From Candidatus Saccharimonadia bacterium (GTDB lineage Bacteria > Patescibacteriota > Saccharimonadia > Saccharimonadales > Saccharimonadaceae), in assembly GCA_023262335.1 (NCBI GenBank), contig JALRBE010000004.1, positions 27,923-43,103 on the forward strand: a stretch of DNA of 15,181 nucleotides, in the 5' to 3' direction. Within the stretch, counting starts at the first letter, position 1, and every line of letters starts with the position of its first letter. Positions 1 to 5,778 of this stretch are shown piece by piece. The notes below the pieces were generated by a model. It searched no databases, was not told where the DNA came from, and saw only the letters and a program-made list of their open reading frames with translations. The position numbers and the translations under genes were made by a program.

Positions 1-643
1 GCACACGGATCAATTTGTTGATTGTTTCGACCATATGGACAGGGATCCTGATTGTCCTCGCCTGGTCAGCGATCGCACGAGTGATAGCCTGGCGGATCCA
101 CCAGGTAGCATAGGTACTGAATTTGAACCCTTTGTCGGGGTCGAACTTCTCGACGGCACGGAGCAGGCCGGTGTTGCCTTCCTGGATGAGATCGAGGAAG
201 TCGAGGCCGCGGCCACTGTAGCGCTTGGCGATCGACACCACAAGACGCATGTTAGCTTCGGCCATTTTGTCTTTCGGCTTGCTCAGTTTGACCGCGCGGG
301 CCTTGAGCTTCGCCGTTTCGCTCGGAGACAACTCTCCTTCTTTGATTTTCGTCGATACTTCCTCGAGCTCGTCGCGGTTGGCAACGATTTCTTGGGCGAG
401 CGCCAGCTCTTCCTCGCTGTTGAGCAGCGGGATCTTGCCGATTTCGCGTAGGTACAGGCGCACGCTGTCGTCGCTGATGTCGTCGAAGTACTGGTTATTG
501 TTCAGCTCTTCCTCGCCCATCTCCTCTTCGTCGACCAGGTCGTCCATGACCGGTTCTTCGATATCGGCGATACCGGCGGCTTGCGTGTCGTCAGCCGGTT
601 CTTCGGCAAGGTTGTCTTTTAGCAAAGTGTCATCGTCGGCCAC
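1..643 (-). CDS. rpoD: Primary sigma factor RpoD (sigma-70), N-terminal 214 residues, cut by window edge
   Basis: Housekeeping sigma factor that directs RNA polymerase to -35/-10 promoters. The translation has an acidic N-terminus (about residues 1-55), region 1.2 (DDSVRLYLREIGKIPLL, 58-74), a short charged spacer with no long non-conserved insert, then region 2.1-2.4. Diagnostic motifs are MRLVVSIAKRY (132-142), LDLIQEGNTGLLRAVEKFD (150-168) and FSTYATWWIRQAITRAI (175-191), the -10 recognition and melting helix. Regions 3 and 4 lie beyond the left edge. The start is GTG at 643-641, overlapping the dnaG stop as TAGTG, with GGAGAG just upstream inside dnaG; this implies translational coupling. 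The dnaG-rpoD order is the classic macromolecular-synthesis operon. Identification is secure; the exact start is likely. Confidence 0.96.
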   Translation of the reverse strand, partial: MADDDTLLKDNLAEEPADDTQAAGIADIEEPVMDDLVDEEEMGEEELNNNQYFDDISDDSVRLYLREIGKIPLLNSEEELALAQEIVANRDELEEVSTKIKEGELSPSETAKLKARAVKLSKPKDKMAEANMRLVVSIAKRYSGRGLDFLDLIQEGNTGLLRAVEKFDPDKGFKFSTYATWWIRQAITRAIADQARTIRIPVHMVETINKLIRV

Positions 644-2394
644 TATTTCTCTCCTCTGATTAGTCGGCTAAGCCGGAGCAGGATCTCGTCGGCGGCACTG
701 TCGTCGCCCGCGGCCCGCGCGGCTGCCTCTTGTTTCAATAATTCTTCTTTTGTGTCCGTTTTTTGGTAGTTTGCTTGCAACGATCGTAGCATCTCGGTCG
801 TCGTGGCAATGCGATTTTCAGCATTCCATGCGACACTCTCTACGTCTGGGTGTAGTAATAACATTGTCACATACTTTTCGTGCGCCTGCAACCCCTGTGG
901 CACCGCCTCTACCGCTTTGCCCGCGTGCTCGGCCAGGTAACGCGCCACCGCTCGCCGCTCATCGCCCTGGAATATCGCCGCGTTCACGTCCTTCAAAAGA
1001 TCCTGCGCGTACGGGTCTATCAAGGCTGCCGCCAGTAGGGCGTCCTGGTTGCGGTCGGCCTTTTGCTGCGCGGTTTCGGTCGTGCGCGACTGCGGGTTGA
1101 CCGCTTTTTTGGGAGCTTCGGCTACAACGGCAGCCTGCGACAGCTTGCGCGTCAGCGCGTCGCGCGTGGTGTCCGTCATGCCAGCGATCTGCGCCAAGTA
1201 ATGGTCTTGTTCTACAGGGTCGCGCAGCGCCCGTATGACACCCATGGCCGCCGTGGTGAAGTTCCGCTTGCCCGCCGCCGTCGCCAGGTCTTCCCGGGCG
1301 GCGAACTGCTTGATTACCCAATCGACCACCGGTTCCGCGGTATCGATGGCCTTTTGCCACAGCGCGGGGTCCTGCTGAATCAATTCGTCGGGGTCCTTCG
1401 CGCCGTCCGGCAGGCTGATGATGCTCAGTTCCACGCCCACGGTTTGCGCGATCGGAATCGCCCGTTCGGTCGCGGCGATGCCGGCTTTGTCGCCGTCGAA
1501 CGCCAAGCGGATCGTTGCCGACAGCCGCGACAACGCGCGCAGGTGACTTTCGGTCAGCGCCGTGCCGGCCGTTGCTACCACTTGTTTTATGCCCGCCTGG
1601 TGACTACTCACGACGTCCAGGTTACCTTCCACGATCACCGAATACTCGCTCTTGCGAATGGCTTCTTTTGCCTGGCTCAAGCCGAACACGTGCCGGCTTT
1701 TGTCGTACAGCAACGTTTGCGGCGTGTTGAGGTACTTAGGCGCCGTCGGGTCGTCCTTGACGATACGGCCAGTGAACCCGATCACCTGCCCGCTCGCGTC
1801 CATGAGCGGCACCATCATGCGGCCACGGAACAAATCGCCATTGAACCGGTTGATAAGGCCGGCGTCCCTGGCTTCGTTGGCACTGAACCCCCTCTTTTTG
1901 AGCAGTCCTGTCAGACCTTCGCCGTTGTCGGGAGCGTAACCTAGTCGGAAGTCTTGCACTACTTCTTTGTTCAGCCCGCGCTTGCCGAACACGTACTCCT
2001 GCGCGTGCTTGTTGCTAATCAGGCTCTGCTGGAAGTAGCGTGCCGCCAGCTCGTTCGCTTCGAGCAGGCGCTTTTTGCGCTTGGCAAGTTCTTGGGAGCC
2101 GCTGCTTTGGTACATCGATAAATCAACCCCGGCCCGGCGCGCCAAAAGATCGAGCGCCTGTTTGAAGTCGAGTCCTTCGACCTCCATGATGAAACTGAAG
2201 ATATCGCCGCCCTTATTCGAGCTGAAGTCATGCCAAATGTGCTTTTCCGGATTCACGAAAAAGCTAGGGGTGCGCTCGCCACTGAACGGGCTCAACCCCT
2301 TGAAGCTCCGCCCTGCCCGTTTGAGCTGCACGTACTCGCCGATCACGTCCTCGATGTTCAGCCGCGCGCGTACTTCCTCTTTAGCGTCTTGCAT
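643..2394 (-). CDS. dnaG: DNA primase DnaG lacking the zinc-binding residues
   Basis: Synthesises RNA primers at the replication fork; 583 aa, close to the usual family length. The N-terminal domain aligns with the CHC2 zinc domain (PF-S-GERTPSFFV, then HDFSSNKGGDIFSF), but the four ligand positions read Ser35, Ser38, Asp56 and Ser59 with spacings 3-18-3. These are exactly the spacings of Cys40/His43/Cys61/Cys64 in E. coli DnaG, so no zinc site remains. The TOPRIM core is intact: EGNLDV with Glu256, GTALT at 277-281, and FDGDKAG with Asp300 and Asp302. The C-terminal third is helical and poorly conserved, as expected for a helicase-interaction region. The gene precedes rpoD and overlaps its start by one base. 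There is no Shine-Dalgarno; TATACT lies 6 nt before ATG, suggesting a leaderless mRNA. Confidence 0.96.
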   Translation of the reverse strand: MQDAKEEVRARLNIEDVIGEYVQLKRAGRSFKGLSPFSGERTPSFFVNPEKHIWHDFSSNKGGDIFSFIMEVEGLDFKQALDLLARRAGVDLSMYQSSGSQELAKRKKRLLEANELAARYFQQSLISNKHAQEYVFGKRGLNKEVVQDFRLGYAPDNGEGLTGLLKKRGFSANEARDAGLINRFNGDLFRGRMMVPLMDASGQVIGFTGRIVKDDPTAPKYLNTPQTLLYDKSRHVFGLSQAKEAIRKSEYSVIVEGNLDVVSSHQAGIKQVVATAGTALTESHLRALSRLSATIRLAFDGDKAGIAATERAIPIAQTVGVELSIISLPDGAKDPDELIQQDPALWQKAIDTAEPVVDWVIKQFAAREDLATAAGKRNFTTAAMGVIRALRDPVEQDHYLAQIAGMTDTTRDALTRKLSQAAVVAEAPKKAVNPQSRTTETAQQKADRNQDALLAAALIDPYAQDLLKDVNAAIFQGDERRAVARYLAEHAGKAVEAVPQGLQAHEKYVTMLLLHPDVESVAWNAENRIATTTEMLRSLQANYQKTDTKEELLKQEAAARAAGDDSAADEILLRLSRLIRGEK

Positions 2395-2400
2395 AACACT

Positions 2401-2406
2401 AGTATA
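2401..2406 (-). promoter_or_regulatory. -10 box of the dnaG-rpoD promoter, leaderless spacing
   Basis: On the minus strand TATACT is followed by exactly 6 nt and then the dnaG ATG, so transcription would start at or next to the start codon. No good -35 is seen 16-18 nt upstream. The same TATACT-N6/7-ATG layout occurs at orn, msrB and argS. Confidence 0.6.
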
Positions 2407-2510
2407 TGGTAGTTGGTAAATAGTAGGTAGCGGTTACGCTTGCTCATTCTTATCGCGGTCCGCTTGTTTCATCTATAAACCGCTAACCTTTTATGTTTAA
2501 ATAGGAACAA

Positions 2511-3335
2511 ATGGATCCGAACCAACAGCCTCAGCCGCAACCCCAACCCGGGGAATTGCCGCAGCAGCCAACACCGCCCGCCGCTCCGCAGCCGTACGCG
2601 CAGCCTGCCCCTGCTCCTTTGCCGCAGCCGGTTCCGCAGCAGCAGGCGCCACAGCAGCAATGGCAGCCGGCTCCAACGCCGCAGCAACAGCCTGGGTACC
2701 CTCAGGCGCCGTCGGCATATGCTGCCCCCCAAGCACCGCAGCCGTACAGCGCCAATTATCTCGATTCGATCGCCCCGCCGCCTCCAAAGGCACCGTTCCT
2801 GAGCGGCACGTTCGGCAAACTGTTCTTCGTGCTCATCGGCCTGTTCGTTTTGGCGGTCAGCCTGATCGTGGCATTCAGCGGCCAAGACAAAACGGCCGAC
2901 TTGCAGCAGATGGTCGTACGGCTCGAAAACATGAATAACAGCGCCAAAACCTCCGACAAATACCTGAAAAGTTCGAATTTATCGAACATCAACAGCACGT
3001 ACCAAATATGGCTGGCCGGCACCAAAGCCCAAGGCGAGGAACTGCTCAAGCTCGGCGACGTCAAAAAAACCGACTACAGCAAAACGATGGTCGCCAGCGA
3101 GAAGAAACTCGCCACCGACCTCGATGCCAAACTCGAAGATGCCCGCCTGAGCGCGACGCTGAACCGGGTGTACGCGAACTCCATGACAGCCGAAACCGAA
3201 AAGCTCGTGGCCATGCTGACCGCCATGAGCAAAAAGAGCAGCTCGCAGAAAATCCGTGATTACGCGAAAACAGCCAACGAGACGCTCAAGCAGATCCAAA
3301 AGGATTTCGACGAGTACGTCGACGACGGGAATTAG
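2511..3335 (+). CDS. Pro/Gln-rich single-span membrane protein, unknown function
   Basis: The only plus-strand gene; 274 aa. Residues 1-95 are low-complexity, dominated by Pro, Gln and Ala. A single hydrophobic span at about 104-122 (LFFVLIGLFVLAVSLIVAF) follows Lys103. The remaining 150 residues are charged, helix-prone and rich in Lys, Ser and Thr (for example LQQMVVRLENMNN). No cleavable signal or lipobox is present, so the likely topology is a disordered cytoplasmic N-terminus with an external helical domain. ATG is preceded by AGGA at a normal distance (AGGAACAAATG). It diverges from dnaG and ends inside a long hairpin shared with the converging yjbR gene. I do not recognise a named family. 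The Pro-rich tail plus one span resembles membrane-tethered proteins common in CPR genomes, but that is only an impression. Confidence 0.85.
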   Translation: MDPNQQPQPQPQPGELPQQPTPPAAPQPYAQPAPAPLPQPVPQQQAPQQQWQPAPTPQQQPGYPQAPSAYAAPQAPQPYSANYLDSIAPPPPKAPFLSGTFGKLFFVLIGLFVLAVSLIVAFSGQDKTADLQQMVVRLENMNNSAKTSDKYLKSSNLSNINSTYQIWLAGTKAQGEELLKLGDVKKTDYSKTMVASEKKLATDLDAKLEDARLSATLNRVYANSMTAETEKLVAMLTAMSKKSSSQKIRDYAKTANETLKQIQKDFDEYVDDGN

Positions 3336-3397
3336 GGGGATTAAGGGGATTCGTTAGTGGGGATTCGAGGTTAGTAAATAACCAACCCCCTAATTCC
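3328..3397. terminator. Long hairpin between convergent genes, probable bidirectional terminator
   Basis: A perfect 12-bp inverted repeat pairs GGAATTAGGGGG (3328-3339) with CCCCCTAATTCC (3386-3397). A small inner hairpin pairs GGTTA (3369-3373) with TAACC (3379-3383). The left arm contains the stop codon of the plus-strand gene; the right arm ends 13 nt before the stop of the minus-strand yjbR gene. There is no clear U-tract, so classical intrinsic termination is uncertain. The loop contains repeated GGGGATT units. Confidence 0.55.
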
Positions 3398-3410
3398 TAG
3401 CCGCTAGTCC

Positions 3411-3749
3411 CTAACTATTACTCACCAGCTCGTAACTGTGCCGCGCGAGGTCAAGAATTTCGTCGTCAGGCAGCTGGCCCGTGAGCAAAATAGTGTTCCA
3501 GTGGTTTTTGTTCAGGTGGTAGCCCGGCAGCACGCTCTCGTATTTTTCGCGCAGCAACAGCGCCAGTTTCGGGTCGCACTTTAGGCTGACGCGTAGCGGC
3601 TTGCTACCTTCTGCCACGATCGCCACGATCTTGCCGTCGGGCTTGTCGCCGTATTTGTACACGGCCGTGCCCTCGCCGAACGGGTAATCCAGCCAGGTCT
3701 TGGGTAGCTGCAATACGTAGTCTTCGAACTCCTTATGAGTCATCGTCAT
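3411..3749 (-). CDS. MmcQ/YjbR-family small DNA-binding-like protein
   Basis: A 112-aa protein starting MTMTHKEFEDY. It has the PF04237 (MmcQ/YjbR) pattern: WLDYPFGEGTAVYKYGDK near the N-terminus, KIVAIVAEG, then LRVSLKCDPKLALLLREKY, GYHLNKNHWNTILL and the closing SYELV. The family has a CyaY-like, double-wing DNA-binding fold and no defined enzymatic role. The start at 3749 overlaps the orn stop as ATGA, so the two genes are probably translated in a coupled way from the orn promoter; a second in-frame ATG lies two codons later. The open frame extends further upstream, but that part is the orn sequence in another frame. The family call is firm; the cellular role is unknown. Confidence 0.88.
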   Translation of the reverse strand: MTMTHKEFEDYVLQLPKTWLDYPFGEGTAVYKYGDKPDGKIVAIVAEGSKPLRVSLKCDPKLALLLREKYESVLPGYHLNKNHWNTILLTGQLPDDEILDLARHSYELVSNS

Positions 3750-4297
3750 GACACGCGCACCTTGCCTAAGTAGTACTTGAGTTCCATGATGCTTCCGCGG
3801 ATGTCGTCGATCGCGCGGTGCTCTTCGGGTTTGGCGAAGCGCTTGTTGTATTTGCCGTCGAACACGACCTTCCAGGCACTGACGTCGAGCATGCGGTAAT
3901 GCAACCGCGCGTTCAATCTGCCCCACTCGTTTTCTATGAACTTGCGGTCCTGGTGAATCGAGTTACCCGCAAGAATGATGCGTTCGTCGGCGTCAAAATG
4001 CGCGTTCACGAACTCCAGCAATTCGTTTTCGACGGTGCGGCCATTCTTGGCTTTGTCGGAATCGTTCTGCGCGATCAGCGCGTCGCGGACGTCCGGGAAC
4101 TTCTCCCAAAAGTCTGGCGCCGCCTTGATGCGGTTTTTGAAGAGGTTCGGACCGACCTTCTTGGCGGCCTCGTACGTGGCGATCTCGTTGAAGTCCCAAT
4201 CCGTCACGATCGCAGCGACTTCAAGGATCCGGTCTTCCACGGGGTCGAGACCGGTCATTTCGAGATCAACCCACAAGAGTTTTGCTTTTTTCGTCAT
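3746..4297 (-). CDS. orn: Oligoribonuclease (DEDDh 3'-5' exonuclease)
   Basis: Degrades 2-5-nt RNA fragments to mononucleotides, the last step of RNA turnover. The 183-aa length matches the family. All DEDDh motifs are present: WVDLEMTGLDP (Asp and Glu) near the N-terminus, GNSIHQDRKFIENEW (Asp) in the middle, and HRAIDDIRGSI (His and Asp) near the C-terminus; the residues between the last two (YRMLDVSAWK) also fit. I chose MTKKAKLLWVD (ATG at 4297) rather than an upstream ATG because TATACT lies 6 nt before it and nothing upstream looks conserved. The first gene of a two-gene unit with the yjbR-family gene. Confidence 0.95.
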   Translation of the reverse strand: MTKKAKLLWVDLEMTGLDPVEDRILEVAAIVTDWDFNEIATYEAAKKVGPNLFKNRIKAAPDFWEKFPDVRDALIAQNDSDKAKNGRTVENELLEFVNAHFDADERIILAGNSIHQDRKFIENEWGRLNARLHYRMLDVSAWKVVFDGKYNKRFAKPEEHRAIDDIRGSIMELKYYLGKVRVS

Positions 4298-4303
4298 GCT
4301 ACC

Positions 4304-4309
4304 AGTATA
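4304..4309 (-). promoter_or_regulatory. -10 box of orn, leaderless spacing
   Basis: TATACT on the minus strand, then 6 nt (GGTAGC), then the orn ATG. No Shine-Dalgarno is present in that interval. Confidence 0.6.
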
Positions 4310-4341
4310 AACCATGCTGGGAGAACGCAACCGAGCCAGTG

Positions 4342-4375
4342 AGAAACAAAGGAAAAGACCCTCCGAGGAGGGTCT
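4342..4375 (-). terminator. Intrinsic terminator of the lipoprotein gene
   Basis: Perfect 9-bp stem AGACCCTCC / GGAGGGTCT (4356-4364 and 4367-4375). On the minus strand it is followed by a T-rich run (TTTTCCTTTGTTTC). It lies about 20 nt past the lipoprotein stop and insulates orn. Confidence 0.85.
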
Positions 4376-4395
4376 GGTGAGCAGTGGAAGACAGC

Positions 4396-4626
4396 TCAGG
4401 AAATGATGAACATTCCCGGCACGCCGGGAAACGGCGCGATGAAAACGTCACCATCGTCCTCATCGGTGGTTGGCGTGGTCGTCTGCTCTACCGTGGAGCC
4501 GCCTGAGGGCTGTTGTGCCGGCTCGTTGGCTGGAGCGGCACAGCCCGACAGGAGCAGGCCCGTGGCCAGTACAAAAACACCAGGCACGACTGCCGCGCTC
4601 GGAATCACATCAGCCAGTTTGCGCAT
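4396..4626 (-). CDS. Small secreted lipoprotein, unknown function
   Basis: A 76-aa protein with a type II signal peptide: MRK at the start, a hydrophobic stretch (about 11-26), then lipobox LLSGC with Cys29. The mature part is only about 48 residues, rich in Thr, Ser, Pro and Gln, then acidic (DEDDGD), ending in the hydrophobic stretch IAPFPGVPGMFIIS. There is no recognisable domain. AAAGGA sits about 6 nt before ATG, giving an ordinary Shine-Dalgarno, unlike its leaderless neighbours. It has its own promoter (overlapping an ATACCA/TGGTAT repeat) and its own terminator, so it is a single-gene unit. Lipidation is predicted from the lipobox only. Confidence 0.8.
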   Translation of the reverse strand: MRKLADVIPSAAVVPGVFVLATGLLLSGCAAPANEPAQQPSGGSTVEQTTTPTTDEDDGDVFIAPFPGVPGMFIIS

Positions 4627-4652
4627 GGAACATCCTTTGCTCGAAGCGATTC

Positions 4653-4681
4653 ATACCAGATGGTATACTAATATTATACCA
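4653..4681 (-). promoter_or_regulatory. Promoter with operator-like ATACCA/TGGTAT repeats upstream of the lipoprotein gene
   Basis: On the minus strand TATAAT (4678-4673) lies about 47 nt before the lipoprotein ATG, with a weak -35 (TAGATT, 4701-4696). Three copies of one half-site surround it: ATACCA at 4653-4658, TGGTAT at 4661-4666 and ATACCA at 4676-4681. The outer pair gives 8-bp arms ATGGTATA / TATACCAT around a 7-nt centre. This suits a dimeric repressor, but no regulator is identified. Confidence 0.5.
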
Positions 4682-4698
4682 TATATATTTAATAAAAT

Positions 4699-5094
4699 CT
4701 ACTTCTTCGGGGTGAACTGCAGGCTGAGGGAATTGATACAGTACCGTTGATCGGTCGGCGTACCGAGGCCTTCGCCACTAAACACGTGCCCTAAGTGGCT
4801 GCCGCAGGTCGCGCAGGTGACTTCGGTGCGGCTCATGCCGTGCGAATCGTCGCTAGTGAGCACGACCGTGCCTGGAATAGCATCGTAAAAGCTCGGCCAC
4901 CCGCAGTGGGCGTCGAACTTCGTGCTGCCTTCGAACAACTGCGTGCCGCAGGCGCCGCAGCTGTACGTGCCCGGGTCGAACACGCTGTCGTATTCGCCGC
5001 TGAATGCCGGCTCGGTGCCCTTTTCGCGGAGGACGCGGTATTGCTCAGGCGTCAGTTCGTCTTCCCACTCGGATTCCGTCTTTTGTATCTTCAT
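4699..5094 (-). CDS. msrB: Peptide methionine-(R)-S-oxide reductase MsrB
   Basis: Reduces methionine-R-sulfoxide in oxidised proteins; cytoplasmic, as no signal peptide is present. The 131-aa length is typical. The structural zinc site is complete (CGAC at Cys46/Cys49, CATC at Cys94/Cys97). The catalytic cysteine is Cys119 in RYCINSLSL, and Cys64 in HCGWPSF is a possible resolving cysteine. Other family hallmarks are LTPEQYRVLREKGTEPAFSG and GSHLGHVF. ATG at 5094 is preceded by TATACT with a 6-nt gap and no Shine-Dalgarno. No MsrA gene is in the window. Confidence 0.96.
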   Translation of the reverse strand: MKIQKTESEWEDELTPEQYRVLREKGTEPAFSGEYDSVFDPGTYSCGACGTQLFEGSTKFDAHCGWPSFYDAIPGTVVLTSDDSHGMSRTEVTCATCGSHLGHVFSGEGLGTPTDQRYCINSLSLQFTPKK

Positions 5095-5100
5095 GTATTT

Positions 5101-5108
5101 AGTATAGT
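5101..5108. promoter_or_regulatory. Overlapping divergent -10 boxes: msrB (minus) and possible plus-strand start
   Basis: AGTATAGT reads TATACT on the minus strand (6 nt before the msrB ATG) and TATAGT on the plus strand (5103-5108). The plus-strand hexamer points into the hairpin-rich element that begins at about 5144. The minus-strand role is well supported by position; the plus-strand role is a guess, since its -35 is poor. Confidence 0.45.
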
Positions 5109-5178
5109 ATTTGTTGCTTTAATGGCGCTTAATAGGTCGTACCCTCAACGTACTTCTAGCTGGAAAAATCAATTCTAT

Positions 5179-5476
5179 GTTCCTGAGGCACCAGGAACCG
5201 AGCCACTATATGTTCTTGCGATTCCAAGAACCAAGAATCTTCTTTTCGGGTCGCCGAAAAGAATCAAAAGGCTCGTGACTGCCTCGCTTCTCCGGGCCCT
5301 CTCGCAAGCAAAGGTACGTCGCTCGAGAACGCAAGCGGTCCAGAATAATGAATTCAGTTACGGATTCTGGACAGCCTCTCGCGAGTGACTCCGTCCTTTC
5401 GCCTGCGTGCCGCTCGGGGAGTTGCGGATGCCACAGACCTAATTGCTAGTTCTACGCGGCAAAGCCGCGAATAGAA
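5179..5476 (+). ncRNA. Candidate structured RNA, copy 1 (left arm)
   Basis: Ordered hairpins on the plus strand: GTTCCTG/CAGGAAC (5179-5198), GTTCTTG/CAAGAAC (5212-5231), and a 10-bp stem TTCTTTTCGG/CCGAAAAGAA (5240-5263). An outer helix follows, GCAAGCAAAGG (5304-5314) with CCTTTCGCCTGC (5395-5406), with one mismatch and one bulge. It encloses CGAGA/TCTCG (5324-5328, 5377-5381) and a hairpin TCCAGAAT/ATTCTGGA (5339-5371) whose loop holds TTCAGTTA. It ends at the central hairpin. An 88-codon ORF runs through it, but without a Shine-Dalgarno or a recognisable product. Transcription is not shown; it could equally act as DNA. Confidence 0.4.
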
Positions 5477-5733
5477 TAATCAATCAACCATATGACGTCT
5501 GCAGAGCCCCGAACCGAGCTGGTACCGAACGACGGAATAGTTCGCGAGAGTCTGTTCGTTCGATTAACTGAAAAACAGAACGAACTGCCCTTTAGGGCAT
5601 TCTCGAGCGACCATCGTTCGGTGACTGTTCGGTACGGCGGTTTTGCAGGGTCATGAGCTTTCTTGCTTCTTCTTTGGCGGTCCAAAGAAGAAGGCGCTTT
5701 GGTACTTTGGCGATTCAAAGTACGAAGCTTGAG
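5450..5733 (-). ncRNA. Candidate structured RNA, copy 2 (right arm, inverted)
   Basis: Read on the minus strand it repeats the order of copy 1: GTACTTTG/CAAAGTAC (5723-5702), a 12-bp stem CTTCTTCTTTGG/CCAAAGAAGAAG (5693-5666), GCTCATGAC (copy 1: GCTCGTGAC), then an outer helix GTACCGAAC/GTTCGGTAC (5635-5627 with 5530-5522). This encloses CGAGA/TCTCG (5605-5601, 5549-5545), a hairpin TGCCC/GGGCA (5599-5586) and GTTCGTTC/GAACGAAC (5585-5554) with TTCAGTTA in its loop. Together these make a three-way junction. Stem sequences differ from copy 1 while pairing is kept. The downstream part (TTCGGGG, then TGC) also resembles copy 1. It runs into the same central hairpin. Confidence 0.4.
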
Positions 5734-5778
5734 TTCTTCGCAAAAAAACGAAACGAAACCCTTCAGTATTCTTTGAAA

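Larger units (their letters stand above)
5144..5733. repeat. 590-bp imperfect palindrome made of two inverted copies of a multi-hairpin element
   Basis: This fills most of the 680-nt gap between msrB and mscL, where I see no convincing gene. The ends can pair (CTCAA-CGTACTT at 5144-5155 with AAGTACG at 5718-5724 and TTGAG at 5729-5733). Identical words occur at mirror positions: GTCGCTCGAGAA at 5318-5329 and, inverted, 5600-5611; CTCTCGCGA at 5376-5384 and 5542-5550; TTCAGTTA at 5353-5360 and 5565-5572; TCCGTC at 5390-5395 and 5531-5536. The centre is a hairpin, CGCGGC-AAA-GCCGCG (5455-5469), flanked by TTCTA/TAGAA. Stems in the two arms occupy matching places with different sequences. Confidence 0.7.

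Noticed and set aside
1063..1944. Long plus-strand ORFs over dnaG, argS, the fibre genes and pyrG
   Set aside because: Their translations are Arg/Ala/His-rich antisense shadows of clearly identified genes, as expected at this GC content.
3335..3370. G-quadruplex in the G-rich repeats after the plus-strand membrane protein
   Set aside because: There are only three runs of four or more G; the fourth is GG, so a stable quadruplex is unlikely compared with the 12-bp hairpin.
3747..3926. Longer N-terminus for the yjbR-family protein (frame open to 3926)
   Set aside because: The extra residues are an Arg/Gln-rich shadow of orn with no family similarity; the ATGA overlap start gives the normal family length.
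5122..5388. An 88-codon plus-strand ORF (MALNRSYPQRTSSWK...) between msrB and mscL
   Set aside because: It has no Shine-Dalgarno or leaderless -10 spacing, no recognisable domain, and it runs straight through several perfect hairpins that are better explained as structure. Part of its frame can be aligned with the right arm, but there it is interrupted by TGA and TAA. A decayed coding origin is not fully excluded.
5450..5640. RNase P RNA, tmRNA or tRNA in the structured gap
   Set aside because: None of the conserved words I would expect (for example GAGGAAAGTCC of RNase P RNA, or a tRNA T-loop with acceptor stem) could be found on either strand.
5452..5718. An 88-codon minus-strand ORF in the right arm of the palindrome
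   Set aside because: It is not in the frame matching the left-arm ORF, lacks a ribosome site, and covers the same hairpins.
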